A stretch of 7,159 nucleotides of DNA, from the NCBI GenBank assembly GCA_947171615.1, contig CAMVYG010000111.1:1-7159 (forward strand), in the 5' to 3' direction. Of the stretch, positions 1 through 6,206 are shown in pieces. The position numbers and the translations under genes were made by a program. This DNA comes from an uncultured Clostridia bacterium. Its GTDB lineage: Bacteria > Bacillota > Clostridia > Oscillospirales > Acutalibacteraceae. Position 1 is the first letter of the stretch. Every line of letters starts with the position of its first letter. The notes beneath the pieces were generated by a model that was not told the origin of the DNA, did no database searches, and saw only the letters and a program-made list of their open reading frames with translations.

Positions 1-125
1 AAAATGTAAAAATTCAATAAATTAATTATAAGGTTGTTCACTTGATTTGTCAATATTGATTTTTTTGTAAAAATTTCATAATTATAAATTTTATTACTTG
101 CGTCATTAGTCTGTGAAGCTTAGCA
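1..125. other. AT-rich non-coding region upstream of the metK promoter
   Basis: No credible gene is visible here. The first 100 bases contain only about 15 G or C, in sharp contrast to the GC-rich coding regions that follow. A short palindrome TCAATATTGA lies at 50-59, and an imperfect AT-only inverted repeat (AAAATTT at 70-76 with AAATTTT at 86-92) lies further on. The A/T tracts just upstream of the -35 box could act as an UP element for RNA polymerase alpha subunits, which is inference. The neighbouring upstream gene lies outside the window. Confidence 0.6.
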
Positions 126-154
126 TTGACAAGCCTGCCTTTCGGTAGTATAAT
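126..154 (+). promoter_or_regulatory. Consensus sigma-A promoter of the metK riboswitch transcript
   Basis: A perfect -35 box TTGACA (126-131) and a perfect -10 box TATAAT (149-154) are separated by exactly 17 bases. Transcription should begin near 161-162, just before the riboswitch. A full-consensus promoter suits a gene whose control is applied after initiation by the riboswitch terminator. Confidence 0.93.
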
Positions 155-177
155 GTGCTCCAGAAAACCGAATATCT

Positions 178-303
178 CCTTATCAAGAGCGGCGGAGGGA
201 CAGGCCCTGTGATGCCCGGCAACCTGCAAAAAGACAGCACGCTGTCTTTCGCAAGGTGCTAATTCCTGCGGAGATCCATGATGGATCACACCGAAAGATG
301 AGG
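178..303 (+). ncRNA. SAM-I (S-box) riboswitch aptamer controlling metK
   Basis: This leader matches the S-box consensus in order: CTTATCAAGAG at the 5' side, the kink-turn segment GGCGGAGGGAC, GGCCCTGTGATGCCCGGCAACC, the conserved AAGGTGCTAATTCCTGC, and GAAAGATGAGG at the 3' side. The P1 helix forms between 178-184 and 297-303, including one G-U pair. P3 carries an 8-bp stem (230-237 with 242-249) capped by CACG. P4 is the 6-bp stem GATCCA/TGGATC (273-278 with 282-287). In this family SAM binding stabilises P1, releases the terminator 5' arm and stops transcription. The P1 bases GAGG (300-303) can alternatively pair with CCTC (315-318) of the terminator, which is consistent with a small antiterminator; that pairing is my inference. 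Its position directly before metK fits product feedback on SAM synthesis. Confidence 0.96.
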
Positions 304-309
304 CAGCAG

Positions 310-341
310 CGAGCCCTCGTTTTTCGAGCGGCTCGTTTTTT
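310..341 (+). terminator. Riboswitch-controlled intrinsic terminator
   Basis: The stem runs from CGAGCC (310-315) and CTCG (316-319) through a TTTTT loop (320-324) to CGAG (325-328) and GGCTCG (330-335), with one bulged C at 329. It is followed directly by six T residues (336-341). The 5' arm overlaps the proposed antiterminator partner of the riboswitch P1 strand, making it the expression platform of the S-box leader. Confidence 0.92.
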
Positions 342-398
342 GTGTGAAAAAGGGGAAAAGCGGTTCCGATTTTACCATAAGGAAAGGAAGTACTGAAA

Positions 399-1574
399 AT
401 GAAGCTCTTTACTTCAGAATCTGTGACAGAGGGGCATCCCGACAAGGTGTGCGACCAGATTTCCGATGCGGTGCTGGACGCTATTTTGGAGCAGGATGAA
501 AATGCCCATGTAGCCTGTGAGACCACCGCAACCACCGGTGTGATCCATGTGATGGGAGAGATCACCACTAACTGTTATGTGGATATTCCCGCCATTGTGC
601 GGGAGGTGGTAAAGGAGATCGGCTATGACGACCCGAAATATGGCTTTGATGGCAACACCTGCGGCGTGCTTACTTCTATCGACAGCCAGTCTCCCGATAT
701 TGCCATGGGCGTCAATGAGTCTCTGGAAGCAAAAAACGGGGAAAAAGATGAAAACAGCCTGGTGGGAGCAGGAGACCAGGGCATGATGTTTGGCTTTGCC
801 TGCAATGAAACGGAGGAATACATGCCTCTTGCCATTTCTCTTTCTCACAAGCTGGCCCGTCAGCTGGCTGCCGTAAGAAAGGACGGCACTCTGTCCTACC
901 TGCGCCCGGACGGGAAAACCCAGGTCACAGTGGAGTATGACGGGAATGTGGTCAAGCGGGTAGACGCTATTGTGATCTCCACCCAGCACGATGAAGACGT
1001 AAAGCTGGAAAAGCTGAAGAAGGATCTTGTAAAGCACGTAATAAAGCCCGTGGTGCCTTCTGAGCTGGTGGATAAGGAAACGAAGATCTACATCAACCCC
1101 ACCGGGCGGTTCGTCATCGGCGGCCCTGTGGGAGACAGTGGCCTCACCGGCAGAAAGATCATTGTGGATACCTACGGCGGTTACGGCAGACACGGCGGCG
1201 GCGCTTTTTCCGGAAAGGACCCCACCAAGGTGGATCGCTCCGCGGCCTATGCCGCCCGCTGGGCAGCGAAAAACATCGTGGCGGCCGGACTGGCGGAAAA
1301 ATGCGAGGTGGAACTGGCTTATGCCATCGGCGTGGCCCATCCGGTCTCCGTTATGGTGGATTCCTTCGGTACCGGAAAAGTCAGCGATGAAAGGCTGGCA
1401 GAGGCGGTGGAGAAGGTGTTTGACCTGCGGCCCATGGCGATCATCAAGGAGCTGGGGTTGCGGAAAACAAAGTACCGCCCCCTGGCGGCATATGGGCATA
1501 TGGGCAGAGAAGACTTGAATGTGGCCTGGGAAAGAACAGACCGTGTAGAAGAACTGCGGAAAGCGGTGTTGTGA
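399..1574 (+). CDS. metK: S-adenosylmethionine synthetase (methionine adenosyltransferase)
   Basis: MetK makes S-adenosylmethionine from ATP and L-methionine, releasing phosphate and pyrophosphate, in the cytosol; the product is the main methyl donor. The 391-residue protein is the normal full length for the family (about 384-400). Family hallmarks are visible: the N-terminal FTSESVTEGHPDK (residues 4-16, with the catalytic-region His13 and metal-binding Asp15), the QSPDIAMGV active-site loop (97-105), signature 1 GAGDQG (123-128), and signature 2 GGGAFSGKDPTKVDRSAAY (266-284), which contains the ATP/phosphate-binding Lys and Asp residues. The ATG is chosen because an AAGGAAAGGAAG ribosome site (379-390) sits 8 bases upstream and the N-terminus aligns with the usual family start. 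Expression is predicted to be repressed by SAM through the riboswitch and terminator just upstream. No clear terminator follows the stop codon. Confidence 0.98.
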   Translation: MKLFTSESVTEGHPDKVCDQISDAVLDAILEQDENAHVACETTATTGVIHVMGEITTNCYVDIPAIVREVVKEIGYDDPKYGFDGNTCGVLTSIDSQSPDIAMGVNESLEAKNGEKDENSLVGAGDQGMMFGFACNETEEYMPLAISLSHKLARQLAAVRKDGTLSYLRPDGKTQVTVEYDGNVVKRVDAIVISTQHDEDVKLEKLKKDLVKHVIKPVVPSELVDKETKIYINPTGRFVIGGPVGDSGLTGRKIIVDTYGGYGRHGGGAFSGKDPTKVDRSAAYAARWAAKNIVAAGLAEKCEVELAYAIGVAHPVSVMVDSFGTGKVSDERLAEAVEKVFDLRPMAIIKELGLRKTKYRPLAAYGHMGREDLNVAWERTDRVEELRKAVL

Positions 1575-1643
1575 AAATTTCGATTTTCGAGGCTTTTACG
1601 CTTTCTGTTCTCAAAGGTGCTCAAAAAAAGAAGGGAATCTCAA

Positions 1644-1988
1644 GTGAATAAAGATAGAAAAAAAGAACTTCGTACACAATATGAGGAAAGAAAGCCTGAT
1701 ATGGGAATTATCTGTTGGCAGAATGACGCGGAAATATGGATCGCCATATCAAAGGATATCAATGCGGATTATAACAGCAGTCTGTTTCAACTAAAGCTGG
1801 GCTCCTGGCCGAACCGTGAAATTCAATAGTCCTATACCGAAAACCCAGCTGCCTTTCAGTGGTCCGTGTTGTAAAGGCTTGATTACAAGGAACGGGATGA
1901 AGATCACAGTGAGGATCTGTCTCTGCTGTATCTGCTTTGCTTAGAGGAGTACCCGAACGCACGGCAAATGCGTCCCGGCAGAAGATAA
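1644..1988 (+). pseudogene. Nonsense-interrupted GIY-YIG-like (LuxR-type GIY-YIG family) small protein gene
   Basis: Reading one frame from GTG at 1644 to TAA at 1986-1988 gives a continuous protein-like sequence of about 114 codons, broken only by TAG at 1827-1829 and TAA at 1872-1874. The visible pieces include NKDRKKELRTQYEERKPDMG, then QNDAEIWIAISKDINADYNS, FQLKLGSWPNREIQ, then (after the TAG) SYTENPAAFQWSVL and (after the TAA) RLDYKERDEDHSEDLS. From memory, this pattern resembles the short stand-alone proteins annotated as GIY-YIG nuclease family (LuxR_like subgroup), where the equivalent segment reads roughly as a GxxPNxxLQK motif. Both stops fall where family members commonly carry lysine, so each could be one A-to-T change in AAG or AAA. 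TAG and TAA act as normal stops for other genes in this window, so recoding is unlikely. The GTG start follows a purine-rich AGAAGGG site. Base composition is more AT-rich than its neighbours. The family assignment is moderate; the broken state is directly seen. Confidence 0.75.
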
Positions 1989-2019
1989 ACAATATACTTT
2001 TTTGAATTTCTTGATCGTT

Positions 2020-2043
2020 CAGGGCCGGAAGCTTCCGGCCCTG
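2020..2043 (+). terminator. Perfect 24-bp palindrome, possible weak intrinsic terminator
   Basis: CAGGGCCGGAAG is followed immediately by its exact reverse complement, giving a 12-bp GC-rich stem with an AAGCTT centre. In RNA the innermost pairs would open to form the loop. The bases after it (TTGCTTTCC) are only a weak T-rich tail, so termination may be inefficient. It lies 31 bases after the end of the broken GIY-YIG-like gene and before the next gene, which is where a terminator would be expected. Confidence 0.55.
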
Positions 2044-2102
2044 TTGCTTTCCGCTTGTAAAAAATCACCGGGACAGGCCTCCTTACATAGAATGAAGCAA
2101 GC

Positions 2103-2109
2103 GGGGTGA
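2103..2109 (+). promoter_or_regulatory. Ribosome-binding site deciding the start of the small membrane protein
   Basis: GGGGTGA resembles the extended Shine-Dalgarno core GGAGGTGA. It lies 6 bases before ATG at 2116 but abuts an alternative in-frame ATG at 2110, so 2116 is the better placed start. The difference is only two residues. Confidence 0.5.
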
Positions 2110-2115
2110 ATGACT

Positions 2116-2454
2116 ATGAACATAGCTGTATGCGCGATCTGCGCGGTATTGATGGTGCTGGGGGCGGCGGAGCTTGTGAAGCTGCTGGTATTCTGGTGGA
2201 CCCGTCCGCTGACGGAGGGAAAACTTACCATGGTGGTAGTGCCGGAAAGCCCGGAGGACTGTGAATATACCGTACGTATGGCGGCGGAACGCCTGCGGTG
2301 GCTGGAAGTCAAGGGAGAACGGAAGCTGGTGTGTGTCAATCACAGCGGCGACCCGGAGATCGACCGCATCTGCCGGTACTTATTGCTGCAATATCCTTAT
2401 TTAAGGCTTTCCAAACCGGAAGATTTGGTGTATCATTGTATGGAAGTGGGCTAG
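2116..2454 (+). CDS. Conserved-looking small single-pass membrane protein of unknown function
   Basis: I do not recognise a named family. The predicted 112-residue protein begins with a hydrophobic segment (about residues 4-27, NIAVCAICAVLMVLGAAELV onward) that looks like a single membrane anchor or uncleaved signal, followed by WWTRPL. The rest is a soluble domain of about 80 residues, starting with the beta-strand-like LTMVVVPES, then an acidic/helical stretch (EDCEYTVRMAAERLRW), a second strand RKLVCVNHSG, and a helix DPEIDRICRYLLLQYP. This alternating strand-helix order suggests a small alpha/beta domain, probably cytoplasmic, which is inference. Codon use and composition match the flanking housekeeping genes, supporting real coding. 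It precedes recD2 in the same direction, separated by the 140-bp inverted-repeat element whose first base is the last base of this gene's TAG stop. No promoter is convincing upstream. Confidence 0.75.
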   Translation: MNIAVCAICAVLMVLGAAELVKLLVFWWTRPLTEGKLTMVVVPESPEDCEYTVRMAAERLRWLEVKGERKLVCVNHSGDPEIDRICRYLLLQYPYLRLSKPEDLVYHCMEVG

Positions 2455-2593
2455 GGCTTATTTGAAAAAACGCAAACGCTGTCTTTTTGCCCAATGCGGA
2501 CGGATTTCTGCGTTGGAGATCCTGTGGTCTCCGCCTTGAAACCGTCTCACCTTGTACAAAAATCCGGCATTTTCTCTATTTTCAAACAAGCCC
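2454..2593. repeat. 140-bp structured element with 15-bp terminal inverted repeats
   Basis: The ends GGGCTTATTTGAAAA (2454-2468) and TTTTCAAACAAGCCC (2579-2593) are inverted repeats matching at 14 of 15 positions; the one mismatch is a permitted G-U pair only in RNA read from the minus strand. Nested inside is a second stem: AATGC (2493-2497) plus CGGATTT (2501-2507), with GGA bulged, pairs with AAATCCG and GCATT (2560-2571). An apical hairpin is formed by GGAGATC (2515-2521) and GGTCTCC (2526-2532) with a CTGT loop. The coaxial nesting looks like a folded RNA or a miniature repeat rather than coding DNA. No target-site duplication is evident. It fills most of the gap between the small membrane protein gene and recD2. 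A dispersed intergenic repeat or MITE-like element is the leading guess; copy number cannot be judged from one window. Confidence 0.6.
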
Positions 2594-2610
2594 GGCGTTA
2601 AAAGCAACAG

Positions 2611-2622
2611 AAAGGAAAGAAG
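2611..2622 (+). promoter_or_regulatory. Ribosome-binding site supporting a TTG start for recD2
   Basis: AAAGGAAAGAAG lies just upstream of TTG at 2626, with the AGGAAAG core 6 bases from the start. No ATG or GTG near the expected RecD2 N-terminus has comparable support, so this site is the main reason for choosing a TTG start. Confidence 0.75.
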
Positions 2623-2625
2623 ACC

Positions 2626-4842
2626 TTGGCGGAAAGCGGGTTGCTGGAGCTGTGCGGCACAGTGGAGCATGTGGTTTACCACAACGATAAAAATCAATAT
2701 ACCGTGCTGGAAATGGCGGCAGGGGGAGAGCTTGTTACCGTAGTGGGCGCTTTTCCCTTTGTCAGCGAGGGGGAGGAGCTGCATGTGTACGGCACATGGA
2801 GCAGCCACCCTTCCTTTGGCGACCAATTTAAAGCGGAAACCTTTGAGCGGGCCCGTCCCGCCACTACCGCCGCCATGTTGAAATATCTGTCCTCCGGGGC
2901 GGTGAAGGGCGTAGGGCCCGCCACTGCCAGGAGGATCATTGACACCTTTGGCGTGCAGGCCCTTACCGTGATCGAAAACGAGCCGGAGCGGCTTGCTCAG
3001 ATCAAAGGGATCACTAAGGAAAAGGCCTTGGAGATCAGCAAAGAATTAAAGCGGGTATACGGAATTCGGGAACTGATGGCCTTTTTGGGCGCTTACGGCG
3101 TGCGCCCGGAAGAAACGGTGCTGGTGTGGAAGGAATACGGGGAAGGGGCAGTCGGCTGTATTCAGGAGGATCCCTACTGCCTGTGCAGCGAGGGCATGGA
3201 TATCAGCTTTGACATTGCCGATACCATTGCCCAGTCTATGGAAATGCCCTATGATAATTCCGGGCGGGTGCAGGCTGGGGTGCTGTATGTCATGCGGCAC
3301 AACCTGGATAACGGCCACACCTGCCTGCCGGCGGACAAGCTGTGCAGGGCGGCCCAGCAAATGCTGGGCGTGGAGCTGGAAGCGGTGCAGGACGCCGTGT
3401 ATACGCTGTGCCAGAATTTCCAGCTGGTTTGTGAACAGTTTGGCGAACGGGAATTTTTGTTTTTGCAGAAGCAGGATCAGTGCGAGCAGTATATTGCCGC
3501 CCGCATGAAATCCATGCTGCGTATGCCGCCGGAGCCTGTGAACGGGGCGGATCTTCAGATCCGCCTGATCGAAAAGGAGCGGGGGATCCAGTATGCGGCA
3601 AAGCAGAAGGAGGCCATTGAGGCGGCTTTGGAGCAGGGTGTACTGATCCTTACCGGCGGCCCCGGTACCGGTAAGACCACCACCCTGAACGCCATTATTT
3701 ATCTTTTGAAATGCGCCGGAGAGCGGGTGCTGCTGGCTGCGCCCACCGGGCGGGCCGCCAAGCGTATGAGCGAGGTGACCGGGGAGGAGGCAAAAACCCT
3801 TCACCGGATGCTTCAGGTGGATTGGGACGAGCACGATAACCCGGTTTTCACCAGAAATGAGCGAAATCCTCTGGAATGCGACTGCCTGGTGATCGACGAG
3901 CTTTCCATGGTGGATTCCTATGTGTTTGAAAGTGTGCTGCGGGCGCTGCCTCTTTCCTGCCGGTTGATTTTGGTGGGGGACAGCGACCAGCTTCCCTCCG
4001 TGGGGGCGGGCAATGTGCTGGGAGATCTGATCGCCTCCGGGCAGTTTCCCACAGTGCAGCTCAAGGAGATTTTCCGCCAGTCCATGGAAAGCCTGATCGT
4101 GACAAACGCCCACCGCATTGTAGAGGGCAGGCTGCCGGAATTAAAGCGGAAGGACAGCGATTTCTTTTTCCTTCCCCAGCAGGAGCCTGCGGCCGCGGCA
4201 AAGCTCATCGTTTCCCTTTGCGCCCACAGGCTTCCGAAAAGCTATGGATACTCCCCTGTTACGGATATCCAGGTGCTGTGCCCCGGCAGAAAGGGGGAGC
4301 TTGGCACGGTGGAGCTGAATAAGCTTCTGCGGGAAGCCATCAATCCCCCGGAAAAGGGAAAACCGGAGGTGAAGATCGGCGGCGCTCTGTTCCGGCTGGG
4401 AGATAAGGTGATGCAGATCCGAAACGATTACGATCTTCCCTGGACGCGGGACGACGATACCAGCGGGGAAGGGGTATTTAACGGCGATATGGGAGTGATC
4501 ACGGAGATCGACAAGCCTGGTGGCGTGCTCCATGTGCATATTGATGACAAGGATGTGCTGTATGATTTTGAGCGGGCCGGAGAGGAGCTGGAGCCCGCCT
4601 ACGCCGTAACGGTACATAAAAGCCAGGGCAACGAGTTTACCGCCGTGGTGATCCCGGTGCTGCGCCCGCCTATGCAGCTTTGCTACCGCAATCTGCTGTA
4701 TACCGGTGTGACCCGGGCAAAGCAGCTCCTGATTTTAGCGGGCCAGCAGGGCGTGATAGAGGCCATGATCGAAAACGACCGCAAAACAAGGCGTTATACC
4801 GGCCTTGCCCGGTTTTTGGCAGAAGAAAGCGAAAAGGAATAG
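2626..4842 (+). CDS. recD2: RecD2-type 5'-3' DNA helicase (superfamily 1B)
   Basis: RecD2 is an ATP-driven 5'-3' DNA helicase found in bacteria, many of them lacking RecBCD; in Bacillus it is linked to DNA repair and replication-fork progression. The 738-residue length is typical. In order, the protein shows an N-terminal OB-like beta domain (about 5-75), two helix-hairpin-helix segments (KGVGPATARRI near 94-104 and IKGITKEKALEIS near 126-138), then the motor. Motor motifs are the Walker A loop GGPGTGKT (344-351), motif Ia AAPTGRAAKRM (371-381), Walker B VIDELSMVD (422-430), motif III GDSDQLPSVG (451-460), motif IV around Arg484 (LKEIFRQS), motif V VTVHKSQGNEF (661-671) and motif VI YTGVTRAK (692-699). 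All expected ATPase residues are present, so it should be active. The start is TTG with a good ribosome site. It is co-directional with the membrane protein gene before it and the transporter after it, with no obvious terminator before the latter. Confidence 0.96.
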   Translation: MAESGLLELCGTVEHVVYHNDKNQYTVLEMAAGGELVTVVGAFPFVSEGEELHVYGTWSSHPSFGDQFKAETFERARPATTAAMLKYLSSGAVKGVGPATARRIIDTFGVQALTVIENEPERLAQIKGITKEKALEISKELKRVYGIRELMAFLGAYGVRPEETVLVWKEYGEGAVGCIQEDPYCLCSEGMDISFDIADTIAQSMEMPYDNSGRVQAGVLYVMRHNLDNGHTCLPADKLCRAAQQMLGVELEAVQDAVYTLCQNFQLVCEQFGEREFLFLQKQDQCEQYIAARMKSMLRMPPEPVNGADLQIRLIEKERGIQYAAKQKEAIEAALEQGVLILTGGPGTGKTTTLNAIIYLLKCAGERVLLAAPTGRAAKRMSEVTGEEAKTLHRMLQVDWDEHDNPVFTRNERNPLECDCLVIDELSMVDSYVFESVLRALPLSCRLILVGDSDQLPSVGAGNVLGDLIASGQFPTVQLKEIFRQSMESLIVTNAHRIVEGRLPELKRKDSDFFFLPQQEPAAAAKLIVSLCAHRLPKSYGYSPVTDIQVLCPGRKGELGTVELNKLLREAINPPEKGKPEVKIGGALFRLGDKVMQIRNDYDLPWTRDDDTSGEGVFNGDMGVITEIDKPGGVLHVHIDDKDVLYDFERAGEELEPAYAVTVHKSQGNEFTAVVIPVLRPPMQLCYRNLLYTGVTRAKQLLILAGQQGVIEAMIENDRKTRRYTGLARFLAEESEKE

Positions 4843-4917
4843 CTTCAAAACTTTTCTCGCGATAGATGATAGACGCCGTTTGAGCCTCTATCGGAAAAAC
4901 AATGCACAGAGGGTTAT

Positions 4918-4926
4918 AAAAGGAGA
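4918..4926 (+). promoter_or_regulatory. Strong ribosome-binding site setting the MFS transporter start
   Basis: The AAAGGAGAG motif lies about 10 bases before ATG at 4937. The frame stays open for 44 more codons upstream, back into recD2, but that extension is charged, overlaps recD2 and lacks a comparable site, so 4937 is taken as the true start. Confidence 0.85.
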
Positions 4927-4936
4927 GAAACACAGA

Positions 4937-6094
4937 ATGATTTCACTGTTGCTGGCCATTATTTATCTGGCCTTTATCAGCCTGGGCCTGCCGGACTCTC
5001 TGCTGGGCTCGGCCTGGCCCGCCATGCGTCTGGAGCTTGGGGCGCCCCTCTCCTATGCGGGAATTATTTCCATGATCATTGCCGGGGGAACCATTGTTTC
5101 CAGCCTGCTTTCCAGCAGGGTGATCCGGAAGCTGGGAACAGGGCTCGTTACAGCTGTCAGTGTGGGCATGACAGCCGCCGCACTTTTTGGATTTTCCGTC
5201 TCCAACAGCTTTTGGCAGCTATGCCTGTGGGCAGTTCCCTATGGCCTGGGGGCTGGGGCGGTGGATGCGGCTTTGAACAATTATGTGGCGATCCACTATT
5301 CCTCCCGGCACATGAGCTGGCTTCACGCTTTTTGGGCTGTGGGAGTTACGATCAGCCCTTATATTATGAGCACCTGCCTTTCCAAAAATTTGGGCTGGCA
5401 GGCGGGATATCGAACGGTATCCCTGATGCAGCTTGCGCTGACCGTTGTGCTGTTCTTTTCTCTTCCACTTTGGAAAAAGCGGAAAGAAGCCGTAGAGGAA
5501 CAGGAAAATCGGGAAGTTACGCTTCTTCAGGCGGTAAGGATCCCGGGTGTTCCCTTTGTGCTGCTGGCATTTTTCGCTTTTTGTGCACTGGAGGCTACCG
5601 CCGGGCTGTGGGCCAGCAGCTATCTGGTAGCGGTTCGGGGCGTTGGCCCGGAGGCTGCGGCCCAGTTTACCGCGCTGTTCTATCTGGGCGAAATGATAGG
5701 AAGGTTTCTAAACGGCTTTGTGGCAGATCGCTTCGGTGATAAGCGTATGATTCGCGCGGGGATCCTTATCATTCTTCTGGGCGCGGTGCTGATGGTGCTG
5801 CCTGTGGACTTTCTGTCCCCGGCGGGGCTCATTATCATCGGCCTGGGAGCCGCGCCAGTCTATCCGTGCATTATCCACTCCACTCCCACAAGCTTCGGCA
5901 AAGAAAATTCCCAGGCCCTGGTGGGCATCCAGATGGCAAGCGCATATTGCGGCAGCACCTTTATGCCGCCGCTGTTTGGGTTGATCGCCCAGTCTGTCAG
6001 CGTAGGCCTGTACCCTTGTTTTCTGTTGCTTTTTGCGGCGCTGATGCTCTGTATGACAGAAGCTTTGAACCGCACTCTGGCGGCGAAGCGGTAA
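4937..6094 (+). CDS. Major facilitator superfamily transporter, substrate unknown
   Basis: This 385-residue protein is highly hydrophobic, with about 12 predicted membrane helices by eye: the N-terminal half covers residues 2-178, then a charged cytoplasmic loop KKRKEAVEEQENRE (180-193), then the C-terminal half. The loop after helix 8 carries the MFS motif A-like sequence GFVADRFGDKR (260-270), and the matching loop in the first half is the reduced form SSRVIRKLG. The features ISLGLPDSLLGSAWP near the N-terminus and GLGAGAVDAALNNYVA (103-118) are reminiscent of the FucP-like/sugar permease-type branch of MFS proteins common in gut Firmicutes, but the substrate cannot be read from the sequence. 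It should move a small solute across the cytoplasmic membrane using an ion gradient. The gene starts 94 bases after recD2 with no clear terminator or promoter between, so read-through from recD2 is plausible. In related genomes comF often follows recD2; here no comF is seen. Confidence 0.9.
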   Translation: MISLLLAIIYLAFISLGLPDSLLGSAWPAMRLELGAPLSYAGIISMIIAGGTIVSSLLSSRVIRKLGTGLVTAVSVGMTAAALFGFSVSNSFWQLCLWAVPYGLGAGAVDAALNNYVAIHYSSRHMSWLHAFWAVGVTISPYIMSTCLSKNLGWQAGYRTVSLMQLALTVVLFFSLPLWKKRKEAVEEQENREVTLLQAVRIPGVPFVLLAFFAFCALEATAGLWASSYLVAVRGVGPEAAAQFTALFYLGEMIGRFLNGFVADRFGDKRMIRAGILIILLGAVLMVLPVDFLSPAGLIIIGLGAAPVYPCIIHSTPTSFGKENSQALVGIQMASAYCGSTFMPPLFGLIAQSVSVGLYPCFLLLFAALMLCMTEALNRTLAAKR

Positions 6095-6171
6095 AGATTT
6101 TCCGATATCTTGTCGCCCCCATACGCCGGATTTCCATATGTTGTACGTGCTGCCAAGATAATATTTTCCTG

Positions 6172-6200
6172 TTGAAAAAGGTGTGGAAATATGCTAAAAT
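6172..6200 (+). promoter_or_regulatory. Extended -10 sigma-A promoter of the mreB-like gene
   Basis: The -35 box TTGAAA (6172-6177) and -10 box TAAAAT (6195-6200) are separated by 17 bases, and a TGC extension directly precedes the -10 box (TG at 6192-6193). Transcription should start near 6207, leaving an untranslated leader of about 115 bases before the ATG at 6322. Confidence 0.8.
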
Positions 6201-6206
6201 GAGGGC

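Noticed and set aside
414..1499. Long minus-strand open frame (361 codons) opposite metK
   Set aside because: It is an antisense shadow of the well-supported metK; its translation is His/Gly-rich with no recognisable domain and it has no plausible ribosome site.
1617..1643. Upstream GTG at 1617 as the start of the GIY-YIG-like relic
   Set aside because: It would add a nine-residue basic leader over the likely ribosome site (AGAAGGG); GTG at 1644 is better spaced and fits the family N-terminus.
2458..2826. Minus-strand open frame of 122 codons across the 140-bp element and the recD2 start
   Set aside because: It runs through the inverted-repeat element and antisense to the recD2 N-terminus; there is no ribosome site or recognisable domain.
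3046..4113. Long minus-strand open frame (355 codons) opposite recD2
   Set aside because: It lies over the RecD2 motor motifs, which are unmistakable on the plus strand; the antisense product is low-complexity His/Gln/Gly-rich sequence typical of shadow frames in GC-rich genes.
4880..4920. Possible promoter before the MFS gene (TATAAA at 4915-4920)
   Set aside because: The -10-like box overlaps the ribosome-binding site, so a transcript from it would lack that site, and the -35-like TTGAGC (4880-4885) is wrongly spaced.
4805..4936. 44-codon in-frame upstream extension of the MFS transporter, overlapping recD2
   Set aside because: It is charged and not like an MFS N-terminus, and ATG 4937 has a strong ribosome site and begins directly with the first membrane helix.
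6101..6163. Possible terminator after the MFS gene (ATCTTG pairing with CAAGAT)
   Set aside because: The stem is only 6 bp with a loop of more than 35 bases and no proper T run after it.
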